A DNA stretch of 64,000 nt from Pollenia angustigena (lineage: Eukaryota; Arthropoda; Insecta; Diptera; Polleniidae). The stretch covers positions 205,643,621-205,707,620 of the forward strand of contig OV884057.1 of NCBI GenBank assembly GCA_930367215.1, read 5' to 3'. The notes under the pieces were generated by a model that was not told the origin of the DNA, ran no database searches, and saw only the letters and a list, made by a program, of their open reading frames with translations. Position 1 is the stretch's first letter; each line of letters starts with the position of its first letter. The translations under genes and the position numbers were made by a program. Positions 23,501 to 30,073 of this stretch are shown here, piece by piece.

Positions 23501-26399
23501 TGTCACTGTGTATTTATTTTAAATGTAAATATATATTTTATTTTGAAATTGGTAAATATATGTATAATAAAGTGTGGTAAAACCATATCCACGATGTTAA
23601 TTGTGAGTCACATCTTAACGTCAAGTTTTGTGCGCAACTTAATTTGACCTTTCTTTGTTTCAGTATTTGACAGCTTCTACCATTGAGGACACAATTGAGC
23701 AGCGCGTTAAGATTGTTAAAGCCTTTTACGAAAATGGGCGTTCAATCAAAATGCATTTCGTGCACATCGTGATTTTTTTGATCAGCATAATCGACCAAAT
23801 GTTTCCGCAATCGGGAGAATTGTGCGCAAATTTCAGCCAACCGGGTCTGAAGGAAATGGAAAAACAAATATGCATGTTCGCCCAGTTAGTTCTGCGGCTG
23901 CCGGCGTTATCTGGCCGTACTTCTTCGAAAATGAGGTCGGCCAAGCAATTACCGTAAATGTTGTTCGCTATCGCGAGATGATAACGGACTTCCTATATCC
24001 ATAAATTGAGGAAATGGACCTTGACGATTTGGGTTTATAGGCGTTAACTGGTCAAACGGTTTCTTGACACCGTAACTACTGCACCAGCTTTGGAAAATAA
24101 TCAAAAATTTAAGGTTAATTTCAATACCAAAGTGAAACGATTACTTTTGACCGATACCGAGTATTTTTTTATCAATACTACTTGTTACTCGGTTGCTAAG
24201 TATCGATTACAAAAATACTTAGTACTTACATAAAAGTATCGAATATGTACTTGTATTTACTTGTATCGTTTCATCCCTAAATATAACAAGTAAGAAAGTA
24301 TAGTCGGTCAAGCCCGACCATATGATACCCTACACCACAGTATTAAACAACACATCATGCTTATATGTACATATACATAAATATGGATTTATCTATGTTT
24401 ATAAAAGTCATTCAAATCGGCTTAAAAGTTTGTGAGAGGCAGAAACTGCCCCATACCTTCCCTTGTGGTCCTGTTTTTAAAAAACTGTATAGCTTATGTG
24501 TCTATATAGATATGGATCTATCTTGGTTTTGAATTTCATTAAAATCGGTTTGAGAGGCAGAAATTGGACCGATCTCCCCTCGTGGTCCTATTTTTTAAAA
24601 AATGCATCCCTTTTGTGACCATAAAGATATGGTTCAATATATGTTTTAAATTTCATTAAAATCGGTTTGATAGTTTCTGAGAGGAAGAAATTTCCCCCTA
24701 TCTTCCCTCGTGGTCCTACGATTTGGCCCATTTTCAATAGGCTTGGTCCTTGTGCCAATAAGAACCTATGTCCCAAATTTTATCAAATTATCTTTAAAAT
24801 TGCGACCTGTACTTTGCGCACAAGGTTACATGGACAGCCAGCCAGAAAGTGATTCTGAGTCGATCGGTATACTTTAAGGTGGGTCTAGGAACAATATTTT
24901 AAGGCGTTACACACATCAGCCCAAATGCATAATACCCTCTCCACTATTGTGGTGTGGGTATAATAAATGCGTGCATCCAAAAGCGCAAAAATGCTTGTTG
25001 TATAAATCTTCTTAAGTTATTGTTATATACCAATAAACAATTTCCCTGGAATAAAATTTTCAAAGAATATTTTTTTAGGACTGTATTTTCAAAATGACTT
25101 TTTTGCGTGGAGGAACATGACTTAGAATTTTAAAATAGAAGGGGTTTATTTATCTTCAGTGCAGTGCAGATTCTTCACCCTACGCCTACGAAAATTCAAA
25201 GTCATGCGTGTTTCCCGCATTAAGGGTCATATGTTAGGATATTAATTACAAAATTGCGTTATTTACTATTTACCTAAAATCGAAATATTATTTTTTATTC
25301 CAGCTTTACGAGGGATGCAGTTGTGGCGGCACCAACAATTATGACATGAATGCCGCTTTTAATATTAAAGCCACTGAAGGTGCCTGTACAGCTAAAACAT
25401 GTGAAAATATGCTAATTGTCTTTCAAACCCTAAGTGTAATGACGGCATGTGTTTATGGTATGACGAGCATAGGAAAGATTATAATTTCCTTGAGAAGCGT
25501 TTTGCCACAAGACAAAGGTTTGGCCTTGGCAATGGAAGTCATGTTTTTGGGATTTTTTGCTTATATACCAGTGCACCTGGCATATGATGTCGTGACGCGT
25601 AAGTTACAATTTTTTTTTAATAGTACATACTTAGTTTATTTAACTAATTTTCCTTTCCTTTAATAAAGGTACAACCTGTGTTTATTGGGCACCTGGATAT
25701 GCTCGCTGCTTACTGCGAGAGAATCCCACCCATGGCAATATCTTAAATATACTTACGGCTAGTTTAATATTAGTTGGCCTAATCTTTGATATTTTAGTAT
25801 TTGTATTCATAAAAGATTTAAATATATACAACTGTAAAGTCACCGATGCTGATTACACACCTTCTTTATATGCTCCAGTGCCACAAGGTGATCCCACGCA
25901 TACCGCTGCTGGAGGTAGTCCAGTTACTACCATGACTACAACATCACATGACAATCAGCCAGTAAAGCCCACTAGACCCGCTCCTTTGCCTAATAACGAA
26001 ATTACCGTCTTCCGCCAACCGAGTTCAGTAACAAATTCCTCAGCAGGAGGCAGCAGTGTGGTGGAGCCTTCATCTTCAGGTGTTACTTATGCTCAAGTTG
26101 TATTTCCTCCAGATAAACGAAAACCTAATGATGGCAGTACTAGTCCTAAACGTTTAGTGCCAAGAGCTGATGTACCTTTACATCATTTGTCCGAAGAAGA
26201 TGTTAGAGCTCAGCTGGGGAGCTTAAAATCATTTCAACCAAAATCTCAGGATCAACAGAATGCATCAAATGCTCATGAAACAGATATCGATACGGTTGAT
26301 ACCACACCTTTAACGTCTAATACAAAGCCTGCTCTTACGCAAGCTCAAAAAACGGATTTAGATGCCATAAGAGCTCAAAGTCCAGAAACAGATTTTTAA
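5447..26399 (+). CDS. Oatp33E: Organic anion transporting polypeptide (Oatp33E-like), 7 exons, 814 aa
   Basis: Twelve-TM membrane transporter of the OATP/SLCO family, which carries amphipathic organic anions, and in insects also steroids, across the plasma membrane. Coding exons: 5447-5510, 5600-5788, 17410-17566, 17639-18394, 18465-18717, 25304-25598, 25669-26399. Every junction is GT-AG, phases match throughout, and 2445 nt gives 814 codons plus TAA. Landmarks: residues 22-84 contain DCGIRSLGWCRGPGC and TM1; the family signature survives in shortened form as NIGWWLGWVI (exon 4); the Cys-rich Kazal-like loop (about residues 425-483) contains TYFSPCYAGC; the last TM is followed by KDLNIYNC; a long polar tail ends ETDF, a class I PDZ-ligand pattern. 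The start ATG has a good context (AACATGG) and an upstream in-frame stop. Assignment to 33E rests on neighbouring bun; Oatp33Ea versus Oatp33Eb cannot be decided here. Confidence 0.93.
5600..5788 (+). CDS. Oatp33E: Oatp exon 2 (N-terminal Cys motif, TM1)
   Basis: The acceptor is TTTTTAG at 5593-5599 and the donor TTG|GTAAGT at 5788/5789. It encodes the DCG motif found near the N-terminus of insect OATPs, then a hydrophobic TM1 (FVIVLACAGILQGACETYF). An 11.6 kb intron filled with repeats follows. Confidence 0.92.
5966..6203 (-). repeat. Calyptrate short-repeat fragments in Oatp intron 2
   Basis: 5968-6035 (GCCGAATCTTACATACCCTT, then CACCATGGTGCGATAAAAAC) is the inverse of 20786-20860. 6105-6203 (ACATGTCAAATAGACCAAGA, ATGAAATTTGGTGAGAAGG) matches 22195-22290. 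Function is unknown; these are dispersed intronic repeats. Confidence 0.6.
6204..6621. mobile_element. CACAGAAAAAAT-ended MITE with TA flanks
   Basis: Ends CACAGAAAAAATA and TATTTTTTCTGTG, flanked by TA on both sides (6202-6203 and 6622-6623). The region around it aligns with an uninterrupted copy near 22270 (ATACGGAACAAATATGAACG). Its centre, 6300-6460, is itself an inverted repeat (GTGCTTAATTCCCAGTTTTT and its complement) around CCAGTGAAATGCGCATAGGA, which recurs at 9441-9545. Confidence 0.75.
6622..8723. other. Intronic DNA; diverged tandem repeat at 7811-8160
   Basis: No coding sequence. 7811-8160 contains three diverged units beginning CTATTTGTACCAAATTTGG (7811 and 7910) and CTATGAGTATCAAACTTCG (about 8053), each followed by a CAATC-type line and a TTAAGATAT or TATAAAGAAATG segment. 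It resembles the ACAGTTCTTAAGATATGCG repeats at 11850-12340, so it is likely part of the same dispersed family. Confidence 0.5.
8724..9118 (+). repeat. ACTAGCTGGCC...TATATAGAT dispersed repeat
   Basis: Starts ACTAGCTGGCCGCCCCGGCT and ends TTATTATATAGATTT. Its body has repeated lines (GGGCGTAAAAGTAGG, TCGATGGAGCCGTTTTCTGA, CGTCCAAATCGGT). A second copy with the same internal order is at 44796-45287. The terminal ACTAGCTGAACCGG word is also found at 10653, beside a Helitron helicase relic, so a non-autonomous Helitron relationship is possible. Confidence 0.6.
9441..9545. repeat. Fragment of the central inverted repeat of the 6204-6621 MITE
   Basis: CAACCAGTGAAATGCGCATA and AATTGGGAATTAAGCATGAC match the core of 6300-6460. 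Another piece occurs at 61053-61136 inside a bun-intron MITE. Confidence 0.65.
9729..10100. mobile_element. CCCTGCAAATAAT-ended MITE with a perfect central palindrome
   Basis: Left end CCCTGCAAATAATATTGGACC, right end TGGTCCTATTATTTGCAGGG: inverted terminal repeats of about 20 bp with one small difference. The centre holds a perfect 22-bp palindrome at 9921-9942 (arms GGAGTAGTTTT). The 372-bp body repeats the words TGGACC, TGGTCC and GGACTAGTCC in both directions. No coding capacity. Confidence 0.8.
10653..11701 (-). mobile_element. Helitron remnant
   Basis: Begins ACTAGCTGAACCGGCAAACG (10653), contains a recognisable C-terminal helicase fragment on the minus strand (10831-11139) and ends near AAATCGGTTCAGCCGTTC with the next ACTAGCTTAACCCGG repeat starting at 11702. 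Rep and most of the helicase are lost. Between 11220 and 11640 three units of about 115-120 bp repeat (keyed by CATAGCATGATCAAATG at about 11330 and 11450, and CATAGCATCGTCAAATG near 11560). Confidence 0.65.
10831..11139 (-). pseudogene. Helitron Pif1-like helicase, C-terminal fragment
   Basis: About 100 codons remain. Conserved helicase motif V is intact (AFAMTINKSQGQSL), followed by the GLNLENDCFSHGQL spacer and motif VI (LYVACSRVG), ending with the family-typical NIVYHKVLQ. This order is the C-terminus of the SF1 helicase fused to Rep in Helitron proteins. The Walker motifs and HUH nuclease are absent. It may continue as debris toward 11220. Confidence 0.88.
11702..12535 (+). repeat. ACTAGCTTAACCCGG repeat with 280-bp tandem units
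   Basis: Starts ACTAGCTTAACCCGGTGCGC. A unit containing ACAGTTCTTAAGATATGCG, ATATTAAACCTTGGCG and TCAATTTTGGGGCTCAGAAG occurs at about 11880 and 12160, a 280-bp spacing. Ends AAAATCGGTTCAGTAGTTTA, a CAAA microsatellite and TATATAGATATAGATT. The architecture (ACTAGCT start, AATCGGTTCAG near the end, TATAGAT terminus) matches 8724-9118. Confidence 0.65.
12444..12500. repeat. (CAAA)n microsatellite
   Basis: About thirteen CAAA units with a CAAG and a CATA interruption, at the 3' end of the preceding repeat. The minus-strand reading frame it creates (repeating VCLF) is not a gene. Confidence 0.95.
12930..13135 (+). repeat. tRNA-like SINE candidate
   Basis: TAGGCAAGTTTG (about 12965) resembles a Pol III A box and GGGTTTAATTCC (about 13008) a B box; GCGGG/CCCGC flank a 7-base loop like a tRNA T-arm. 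The presumptive acceptor stem pairs at only about five of seven positions, so it is not a functional tRNA. A non-tRNA tail runs to TTTATAATAAAAACAGG. A second copy would be needed for proof. Confidence 0.35.
13311..14075. mobile_element. CACTACGTGACAA foldback MITE with TTA target duplication
   Basis: CACTACGTGACAAAATTT at the left and its inverse AAATTGTCACGTAGTG at the right, flanked by TTA (13308-13310 and 14076-14078). Much of both halves is complementary: GATGATGTGACTGAAATGC near 13395 against GCATTTCAGTCACAGCATC near 13910, and AATGACAAAGCTACAGAAG against CTGAAACTTTGTCATTTTT. The whole 765 bp could fold into a long imperfect hairpin. The CACTA tip and 3-bp duplication recall CACTA/EnSpm elements; no transposase is present. 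Confidence 0.8.
14076..14528. other. Intronic DNA without recognised feature
   Basis: AT-rich; includes short TATATG-type stretches near 14290-14330 and an A-run at 14404-14418. Nothing coding or repetitive relative to the rest of the window was seen. Confidence 0.4.
14529..15272 (-). pseudogene. Tigger/Jerky-like (pogo) transposase relic
   Basis: On the minus strand, 15272-15090 encodes a CENP-B/psq-type helix-turn-helix: KVNILELLKKGYSVSGLTRK and YGVAKSTNCSIKKKKQEI, the usual N-terminus of Tigger-family transposases. After a gap, 14989-14900 encodes EKSDPGAKMEKQRLTIMCC and SNTSGAHTLKL, which resembles the DDE domain segment reading RVTVMLCANATGSHKLK in that family. The C-terminal half is missing. 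ACAGTGAACTCGCGTAACG at about 14529 resembles a pogo/Tigger terminal repeat and may be the element's other end. Confidence 0.7.
15281..16385 (+). repeat. Calyptrate S1 repeat, full length, with 153-bp tandem units
   Basis: Starts TTATACCCTCCACCACAATT and ends GGTGGAGGGTATCAAAGATT, TCGGCACAGCCGAAC, CACTCTAACTTGTT. The ends therefore form an imperfect inverted pair (ATACCCTCCACC / GGTGGAGGGTAT). An inverted second copy is at 42989-43751. The family is widespread in calyptrate flies and has no known coding product. Confidence 0.8.
15714..16330 (+). repeat. Four tandem 153-bp units
   Basis: The marker AATTTCGTGA starts at 15714, 15867, 16020 and 16173, giving exact 153-bp spacing three times. Each unit also contains GATCGGTCCATAATTTACC, CCCCATATAAAC and GGAAAACAGTTTAGTACGCC. 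Because 153 is a multiple of three, a 155-codon frame stays open across three units; this is probably a by-product. Confidence 0.9.
16386..17409. other. End of Oatp intron 2
   Basis: Contains a fragment of the S1-type repeats around 17080-17180 (GGCTATATTCGGCCGAGCCG, CAGAATATATATACTTTTTAG). No exon is apparent before the acceptor at 17408-17409. Confidence 0.45.
17410..17566 (+). CDS. Oatp33E: Oatp exon 3 (TM2-TM3)
   Basis: Acceptor TTTTCAG, donor TTT|GTAAGT. Encodes SSGIFQAIFALAFTYWAHRI and WLGGTIILQSLTCVI, the second and third membrane segments with the short charged loop between. Enters in phase 1 and leaves in phase 2, matching both neighbours. Confidence 0.92.
17639..18394 (+). CDS. Oatp33E: Oatp exon 4 (central TMs and OATP signature)
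   Basis: Acceptor CCCATAG, donor AAG|GTAAGT. Encodes the ADGVRPTTF loop, LLILIMMFVLQFALGLGSLA, the GLTYLDD motif typical of the family, and NIGWWLGWVI. The usual D-x-RW-(I/V)-GAWW consensus is reduced: only IGWWLGW remains and the preceding loop is short. The later half contains an amphipathic intracellular loop and two further TMs. Confidence 0.94.
18465..18717 (+). CDS. Oatp33E: Oatp exon 5 (start of extracellular Kazal-like loop)
   Basis: Acceptor ATTTTAG, donor GAG|GTAAGT. Encodes one hydrophobic segment and then the first part of the large extracellular loop, with cysteines spaced as C-S-R-Q-C-I-C, PVCPEN and TYFSPCYAGC. In OATPs this loop is disulfide-bonded and needed for surface expression. 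Confidence 0.94.
18840..18905 (+). repeat. S1-type repeat fragment
   Basis: TTTATACGTTTCACCACAGG, AAAGGGTATAAGTTTGTCAT is the 5' end of the TTATACCC family, truncated after about 65 bp. Confidence 0.55.
18937..19066. repeat. ATCGAT/CGATA-rich cluster
   Basis: About ten CGAT words in 130 bp, including ATATCGATATT, CCGATATATCGATGTATCG and TATCGAATTCGATATT. Drosophila DREF recognises TATCGATA and BEAF-32 recognises clustered CGATA, so this could attract such factors, but the same words build several MITEs in this window (23142, 29865, 50599), so a degenerate MITE is equally likely. Confidence 0.5.
19474..19705. mobile_element. TGAGCCG-ended MITE with TA target duplication
   Basis: TGAGCCGTTTATTTTGAAAG continuing into TGGCATAA at the left is matched by its exact inverse at the right (19678-19705), giving terminal repeats of about 28 bp. 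TA flanks both ends (19472-19473, 19706-19707). At 232 bp and without coding capacity it is a Tc1/mariner-type MITE. Confidence 0.85.
19706..22194. other. Intron 5 DNA with scattered repeat fragments
   Basis: No exon or transposase seen. 20786-20870 carries GTTTTTATCGCACCATGGTG and GGGTATGTAAGATTCGGC, the inverse of 5968-6035. GAACGTACG words repeat at 21437-21650. The upstream segment 19195-19330 has an inverted pair (CTACAACTGACAT / ATGTCAGTTGTAC). Confidence 0.45.
22195..22460 (+). repeat. Dispersed repeat, second copy of the 6105-6203 block
   Basis: CCATGTCAAATCGACCAAAA, GTGGGACCCGGCC and AATGAAATTTGGTGAGAAGG match 6105-6203 with scattered changes. Here the segment lacks the CACAG MITE found at 6204, providing an approximate empty site. 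Confidence 0.6.
23142..24279. mobile_element. TAGGGATGAAAC hAT-type MITE hosting mariner B
   Basis: Left end TAGGGATGAAACGATACC, right end GTATCGTTTCATCCCTA. The 8 bp outside are AATAGAAT and AATATAAC, six of eight identical, consistent with an aged hAT duplication. The subterminal regions are packed with TATCGATAC words in both directions. A decayed mariner occupies the centre. Confidence 0.75.
23590..24045 (+). pseudogene. mariner DD41D relic B, internally deleted
   Basis: The leader (GATGTTAATTGTGAGTCACA) and the first codons (around TIEDTIEQRVKIVKAFYENG) match copy C's start. Near 23890 a large deletion joins the N-terminal DNA-binding region to AAGVIWPYFFENEVGQAITV and RYREMITDFLYP, after which a stop follows. 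The second and third catalytic Asp regions are gone. The relic is younger than its host MITE. Confidence 0.85.
24285..24964 (+). repeat. Calyptrate S2 repeat (AACAAGTAAGAAAGTATAG...), copy 1
   Basis: Starts AACAAGTAAGAAAGTATAG and TCGGTCAAGCCCGACC, ends CCTCTCCACTATTGTGGTGT and GGGTATAA. Internally it has three diverged units of about 125 bp (ATGGATTTATCTATG, ATGGATCTATCTTGG, ATGGTTCAATATATG, each followed by an AAATCGG...TTTGAGAGG line and CCTCGTGGTCCT). Copies: 26721-27289 (inverted) and 48356-49053. Confidence 0.8.
25304..25598 (+). CDS. Oatp33E: Oatp exon 6 (end of Kazal-like loop, TM10-11)
   Basis: Acceptor TTATTCCAG, donor ACGC|GTAAGT. Starts LYEGCSCGGTNN, completing the loop's cysteine set (CxC, then TACKTC-like GACTAKTC), and continues into two membrane segments ending with YIPVHLAYDVVTR. 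Confidence 0.94.
25669..26399 (+). CDS. Oatp33E: Oatp exon 7 (TM12, long cytoplasmic tail, stop)
   Basis: Acceptor TAATAAAG after a 70-bp intron. Encodes CVYWAPGYARCLLRE, then TM12 (ILTASLILVGLIFDILVFVF) and KDLNIYNC, followed by an unusually long tail of about 185 residues rich in Ser, Thr, Pro and Gln, ending SPETDF and TAA. The last four residues fit the S/T-X-hydrophobic PDZ ligand pattern. Confidence 0.94.
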
Positions 26400-27490
26400 T
26401 ATGTATTTTTTTTTCAAATAACTTACATTATTTTAAAACAACACCGAAACGTATGCAGATACAAATTTTAGTTTTCGAATTAATGCCCCTTTTATGGTTT
26501 ATAACTCAACTCTAGTTCAGTTAAAATTTTATGGTTTGGTATTGTTGTTTACAACCCTGTGTTGGGTCAGTTAACAAAACTATCAAACATTTAGAACTCA
26601 TCACTAAAGCAGTTGTTAAGTTAAGTTCTTACATGGGGTCTTTACCTGACAATTGTTTTTGTCGTACCAAACGTCAAAGTCTATATACAAAAAAAAACTC
26701 TAAAAGTTTTTTGAGCGTTTTTATACCCACACCACAATAGTGGAGAGGGTGTTATGCTTTTGTGCTGATGTGTGTAACACATTAAAATATGGGTCCTGGA
26801 CCCACCTTTAAGTATATCGATCGACTCAGAATCACTTTCGATCTAACGATGTCCGTCCGGCTGGCTGGCAGTCCATGTAACCTTGTGCGCAAAGTACAGG
26901 TCGCAATTTTGCAGATAATTTGATAAAATTTGGTACATAGGTTCTTATTTGCACTAGGACCAAGCCTATTGAAAATGGGGCGAATCGTAGGACCACGAGG
27001 GGAGATAGGGGACAATTTCTGAATCTCAGAAACTATCAAACCGATTTCAATGAAACCTAAAACAAAGATAGATCCATATGTACATGGACACATAGGCTAT
27101 GCACTTACTAAAAAATAGGACCACAAGGGGAGATAGGGGGCAATTTCTGCCGCCCAAAATCTTTCAAACTGATTTCAATGAAATTTAAAACATAGATAGA
27201 TCCATATTTACATGAAGACATAGGCATAGTAAAATGTGTTCTTAAATACTGTGGTGTTGGGCTTGACAGACTATACTTTCTTACTTGTTTTTTATATGCA
27301 GTTTGAGGTTTATTATGACAAAAAATTGTCAGATGAAGACCCCATGTTAAGATCCAATTCAACTTAGCTTAGTTGTAAGCCGTAGTAGGTGCCTAAGCGA
27401 TTTTTCCTTAGCTTTTAGAATTAACATAAGTATTAACTATTTTCTGTTGTAATTCACTTCTTAAATAAAGTAATTTTGTAATTGGTCTTA
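26400..27490 (+). other. Oatp33E: Oatp 3' UTR with polyadenylation signal
   Basis: AT-rich sequence after the TAA at 26397-26399. A canonical AATAAA lies at 27464-27469 followed by a T/G-rich stretch, the first convincing signal downstream. If used, the UTR is about 1.1 kb and includes the S2 repeat at 26721-27289. Confidence 0.5.
26721..27289 (-). repeat. S2 repeat copy 2, inside the putative Oatp 3' UTR
   Basis: Inverted relative to 24285-24964: begins TTATACCCACACCACAATAG and ends CTATACTTTCTTACTTGTT. It retains the AAGTATATCGATCGACTCAG, GTTACATGG-complement and GGCTGGCTGG lines of the family and two internal units. Confidence 0.8.
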
Positions 27491-27548
27491 AATATATTAA
27501 GAATATTATATACATATGCAGTCTTTATTTTTTAATAATGTGTTGCTA

Positions 27549-28073
27549 AGGTTTTATCGAATATCGAGAGATATACGAATATTTACTGATAGCAAGGCTG
27601 CCATTGCTTCCCTGGCAGATGTCTACAAGACATCTATTTTAACTGTAGAATGTCGGATGTTTTTGAATGAGATTGCGACGCATTCAAGATTAACACTAAT
27701 ATAGATACCAGAGCATTCGGACTGCCCGGGTAACCAAATAACAGGTTAGTTGGCCAAACGAGATGGTAGCATGGATGACACATTCATTGATCCATTCCTT
27801 GGCCTTCCAATGGCTTACTTTAATCCACTTATCAAAAGCGAGTCTTATAGAATTGAGCAGATGGGATGGACCTGTAAGTCCAGGTACCAAATTAGAACAG
27901 TGGTATCAGTTTTAACTGAACACTGGCCTGTTGGGACTCATGCTAGGAGAATGGGTCTGGAATTCAATGACTACTGTGGAAGTTGTCATGATCCGGATGA
28001 AGAAGAAACTGTATTTAATTTATTTGTCAATGTCCTGGGCTACGTGGCATCAGGGAAAAATTCATGGGAGTAG
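27549..28073 (+). pseudogene. Non-LTR retrotransposon RNase H / C-terminal fragment
   Basis: Encodes RIFTDSKAAIASLADVYK, the RNase H motif with its catalytic Asp in TDSKAA, and then IPEHSDCPGNQ, the altered WIPGHSxxxGNExAD motif. A stop codon and frame changes follow, then GHWPVGTHARRMGL-like text and a zinc-knuckle-like CGSCHDPDEEE segment typical of the ends of I/R1/LOA-type ORF2. It lacks reverse transcriptase and is 5' truncated. Confidence 0.75.
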
Positions 28074-28572
28074 CGTTTAAAAAACTGCAGTCAAAGTAGA
28101 AAAACTGCCATTTCTTTCACCTCTTCATTTGTCATTGGCCAAAAAATAGCTGTTGCTTTTACTGCTGATCAATTAAATGTAAACAGTCCCTGTCAAACCA
28201 ACTCAAAAATCGAAAAGTTGTAAAAAGATTTTCGTTTGTGTTTTCCTGCTTGGAGGATCTATCTATGTCATGGCTTAGGTTGCTTCTCCTCTTCATAAGG
28301 AAGACGAATTAAAACTCTGCAGTGGCGCCATCTGAGTAACTGTTTTTCTTTAATGTAATGATTTCATTACGGGAAGAAAATTTTACAAATTTAAACAAGC
28401 AATTTCTTAAACACTACTTAAATTCAAATAATTATTATACATTATATTTATAGATTTTTTACAATTAAAATAAACTTTTAACTAAAATATTATTAAATTA
28501 ATGAAAAAAAGAAACTTTTGTAAAAAAATCCTGTGAGGCTACATGAAATCACTGGTTTATGTTGTTAAACCA
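28074..28572. other. Intergenic DNA without recognised feature
   Basis: AT-rich, no coding frame and no match noticed elsewhere in the window. Confidence 0.4.
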
Positions 28573-29861
28573 GGGGGTCTACTCTCTATTGCGATGCGAA
28601 AGCTAAATGGCAACTTGGTACTCTCTATCACTTTCGCAAAATTTGCTGAAAATGAAGCGATATTGGCAATAAAAATGAAAGATTGACTGTAATGAATGAA
28701 GTGTGTAAAAATATTTGAAATGGGAAAATTAAAATAAAAGTGATGATTTACGAAAAGAAAAAGAAATTAAAAGATGCGAAAGACACATGCGCAAACGTAT
28801 TGAAGAGTACACAGAAAAAATTATTTTTTCAATTCAAACAAAAAATTTTTTGTCTGAAATCGGTCCTACAAACCAATTCGCATATTCAAACAATTTATTT
28901 GCATTTTGTTTATTGAAAAAAACGCCGATTTTTTCAAACAAATAATTTTACAGAATCAAACAAAATGTTTACTGAAATTCATATAAATTTTAAACAAATA
29001 ATTTTGCTGAATCAAATAAAAAAGTTTTGGAACAAGCAATGACGCGCACACAAGCAAGCACTGTTGGTGAAGATGAAGCAGAGCAGAGCGGCCGGCTGGC
29101 TTTGAGACACATTTTTTTGTTGGAATAATTTTTGAACGAAGTCTTATTTATACACACAATGTTTTTCTTCGTCACTCACTTTTGCTGCATCCTTTCCTTT
29201 GCTAATGAAGAAGAAATGTAACCAAAAACGGCGGCAGACCGACTCGATATGTTATTCGTCATCATTCTATTTTTGTATTTGATGTATTTAAACAAACTGT
29301 TTGAAAAAATTGAATACGGGATTTTGTTTTTTTTTTACCAACTTTGAAACCAACCAAAAATTTTTTTTGTTTCTTATAATGTTGTCATTTCTGTTGTTTA
29401 AAACAAATGAAACGTTTTTTTACCTGCTTTTGTTTTTTTACTACAAACCTCGTCACGCTATTTTATTTTCTTATTGCTGTACTTTTTTAAAGCGTCCAAA
29501 AATAGACTGCATGTGTTTTTTGTTGTAGTTCTTATATTTATCATAAAGAAGTGTTGCTTACAATCAATAAAAAAAATGCAAAAGGACGACAACATTAAAG
29601 AGCATTAAATATTTCATACAAAATTATGAAAACTTGAAACCAATAGCGCGTTTATTATATTTTTGAAGAGTTGTCCACATTTTTGTTGGTTAAATAAAAA
29701 TCAAACAAAAATATTGATTGAATCAGTAAAAAAATTTGTAGAAATCAAAAAAAATTTCAAACAAGCGTTTGTTTGAAAATAATTCGGCAATAATTTTTTC
29801 TGTGTACCAATCGCTAGATTTGCTAAAAATTTCTTTCGTATCGCAATAGAGAGTAGCCCCC
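28573..29861. mobile_element. CTCTATTGCGATGCG MITE, copy a, interrupted
   Basis: Left end GGGGGTCTACTCTCTATTGC, right end GCAATAGAGAGTAGCCCCC. Copies at 53010-53323 (uninterrupted, 314 bp) and 54819-55246. This copy is enlarged by a 995-bp CACAG element at 28810-29804. Confidence 0.85.
28810..29804. mobile_element. CACAGAAAAAATTATT element, TA target, copy 1
   Basis: Ends CACAGAAAAAATTATTTTTT and AATAATTTTTTCTGTG, flanked by TA. The empty site survives at 53258-53280 in the sister MITE (GAAGAGTACCAATCGC), proving a 2-bp TA duplication. Subterminal AAACAAAT/ATTTGTTT words are repeated. No intact frame. A second copy in the opposite orientation lies at 37061-37956. Confidence 0.9.
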
Positions 29862-29864
29862 AGC

Positions 29865-30073
29865 CAGTATCGAGCAAACTATCGAATTTTTCTGCATACG
29901 ATAGACACTGACGTATCGAATGAAAACTAGAGAGATGTAATGTCTTTGGCTACTCAACTTCGAATGCTATCATCTCAAATTACGATACATTTCATTCGAT
30001 ATCGAGAGTCATAATACCAAAATAAAAAATTTCGATCAATTTTGCTTGATATCGTATGCGGTAATTAGACCCC
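29865..30073. mobile_element. GGGGTCTAAT/TATCGATA MITE, left end missing
   Basis: Matches 50599-50827 from ACTATCGAATTTTT through GCATACGATAGACACTGACG to the right terminus GTATGCGGTAATTAGACCCC. The first 20 bp of the family are replaced by the right end of the neighbouring MITE. Confidence 0.75.

Noticed and set aside
24285..24964. Regular 125-bp units resembling a CRISPR array
   Set aside because: Units are long, diverged, in an intron of a fly gene and belong to a dispersed calyptrate repeat; no spacer-repeat structure.
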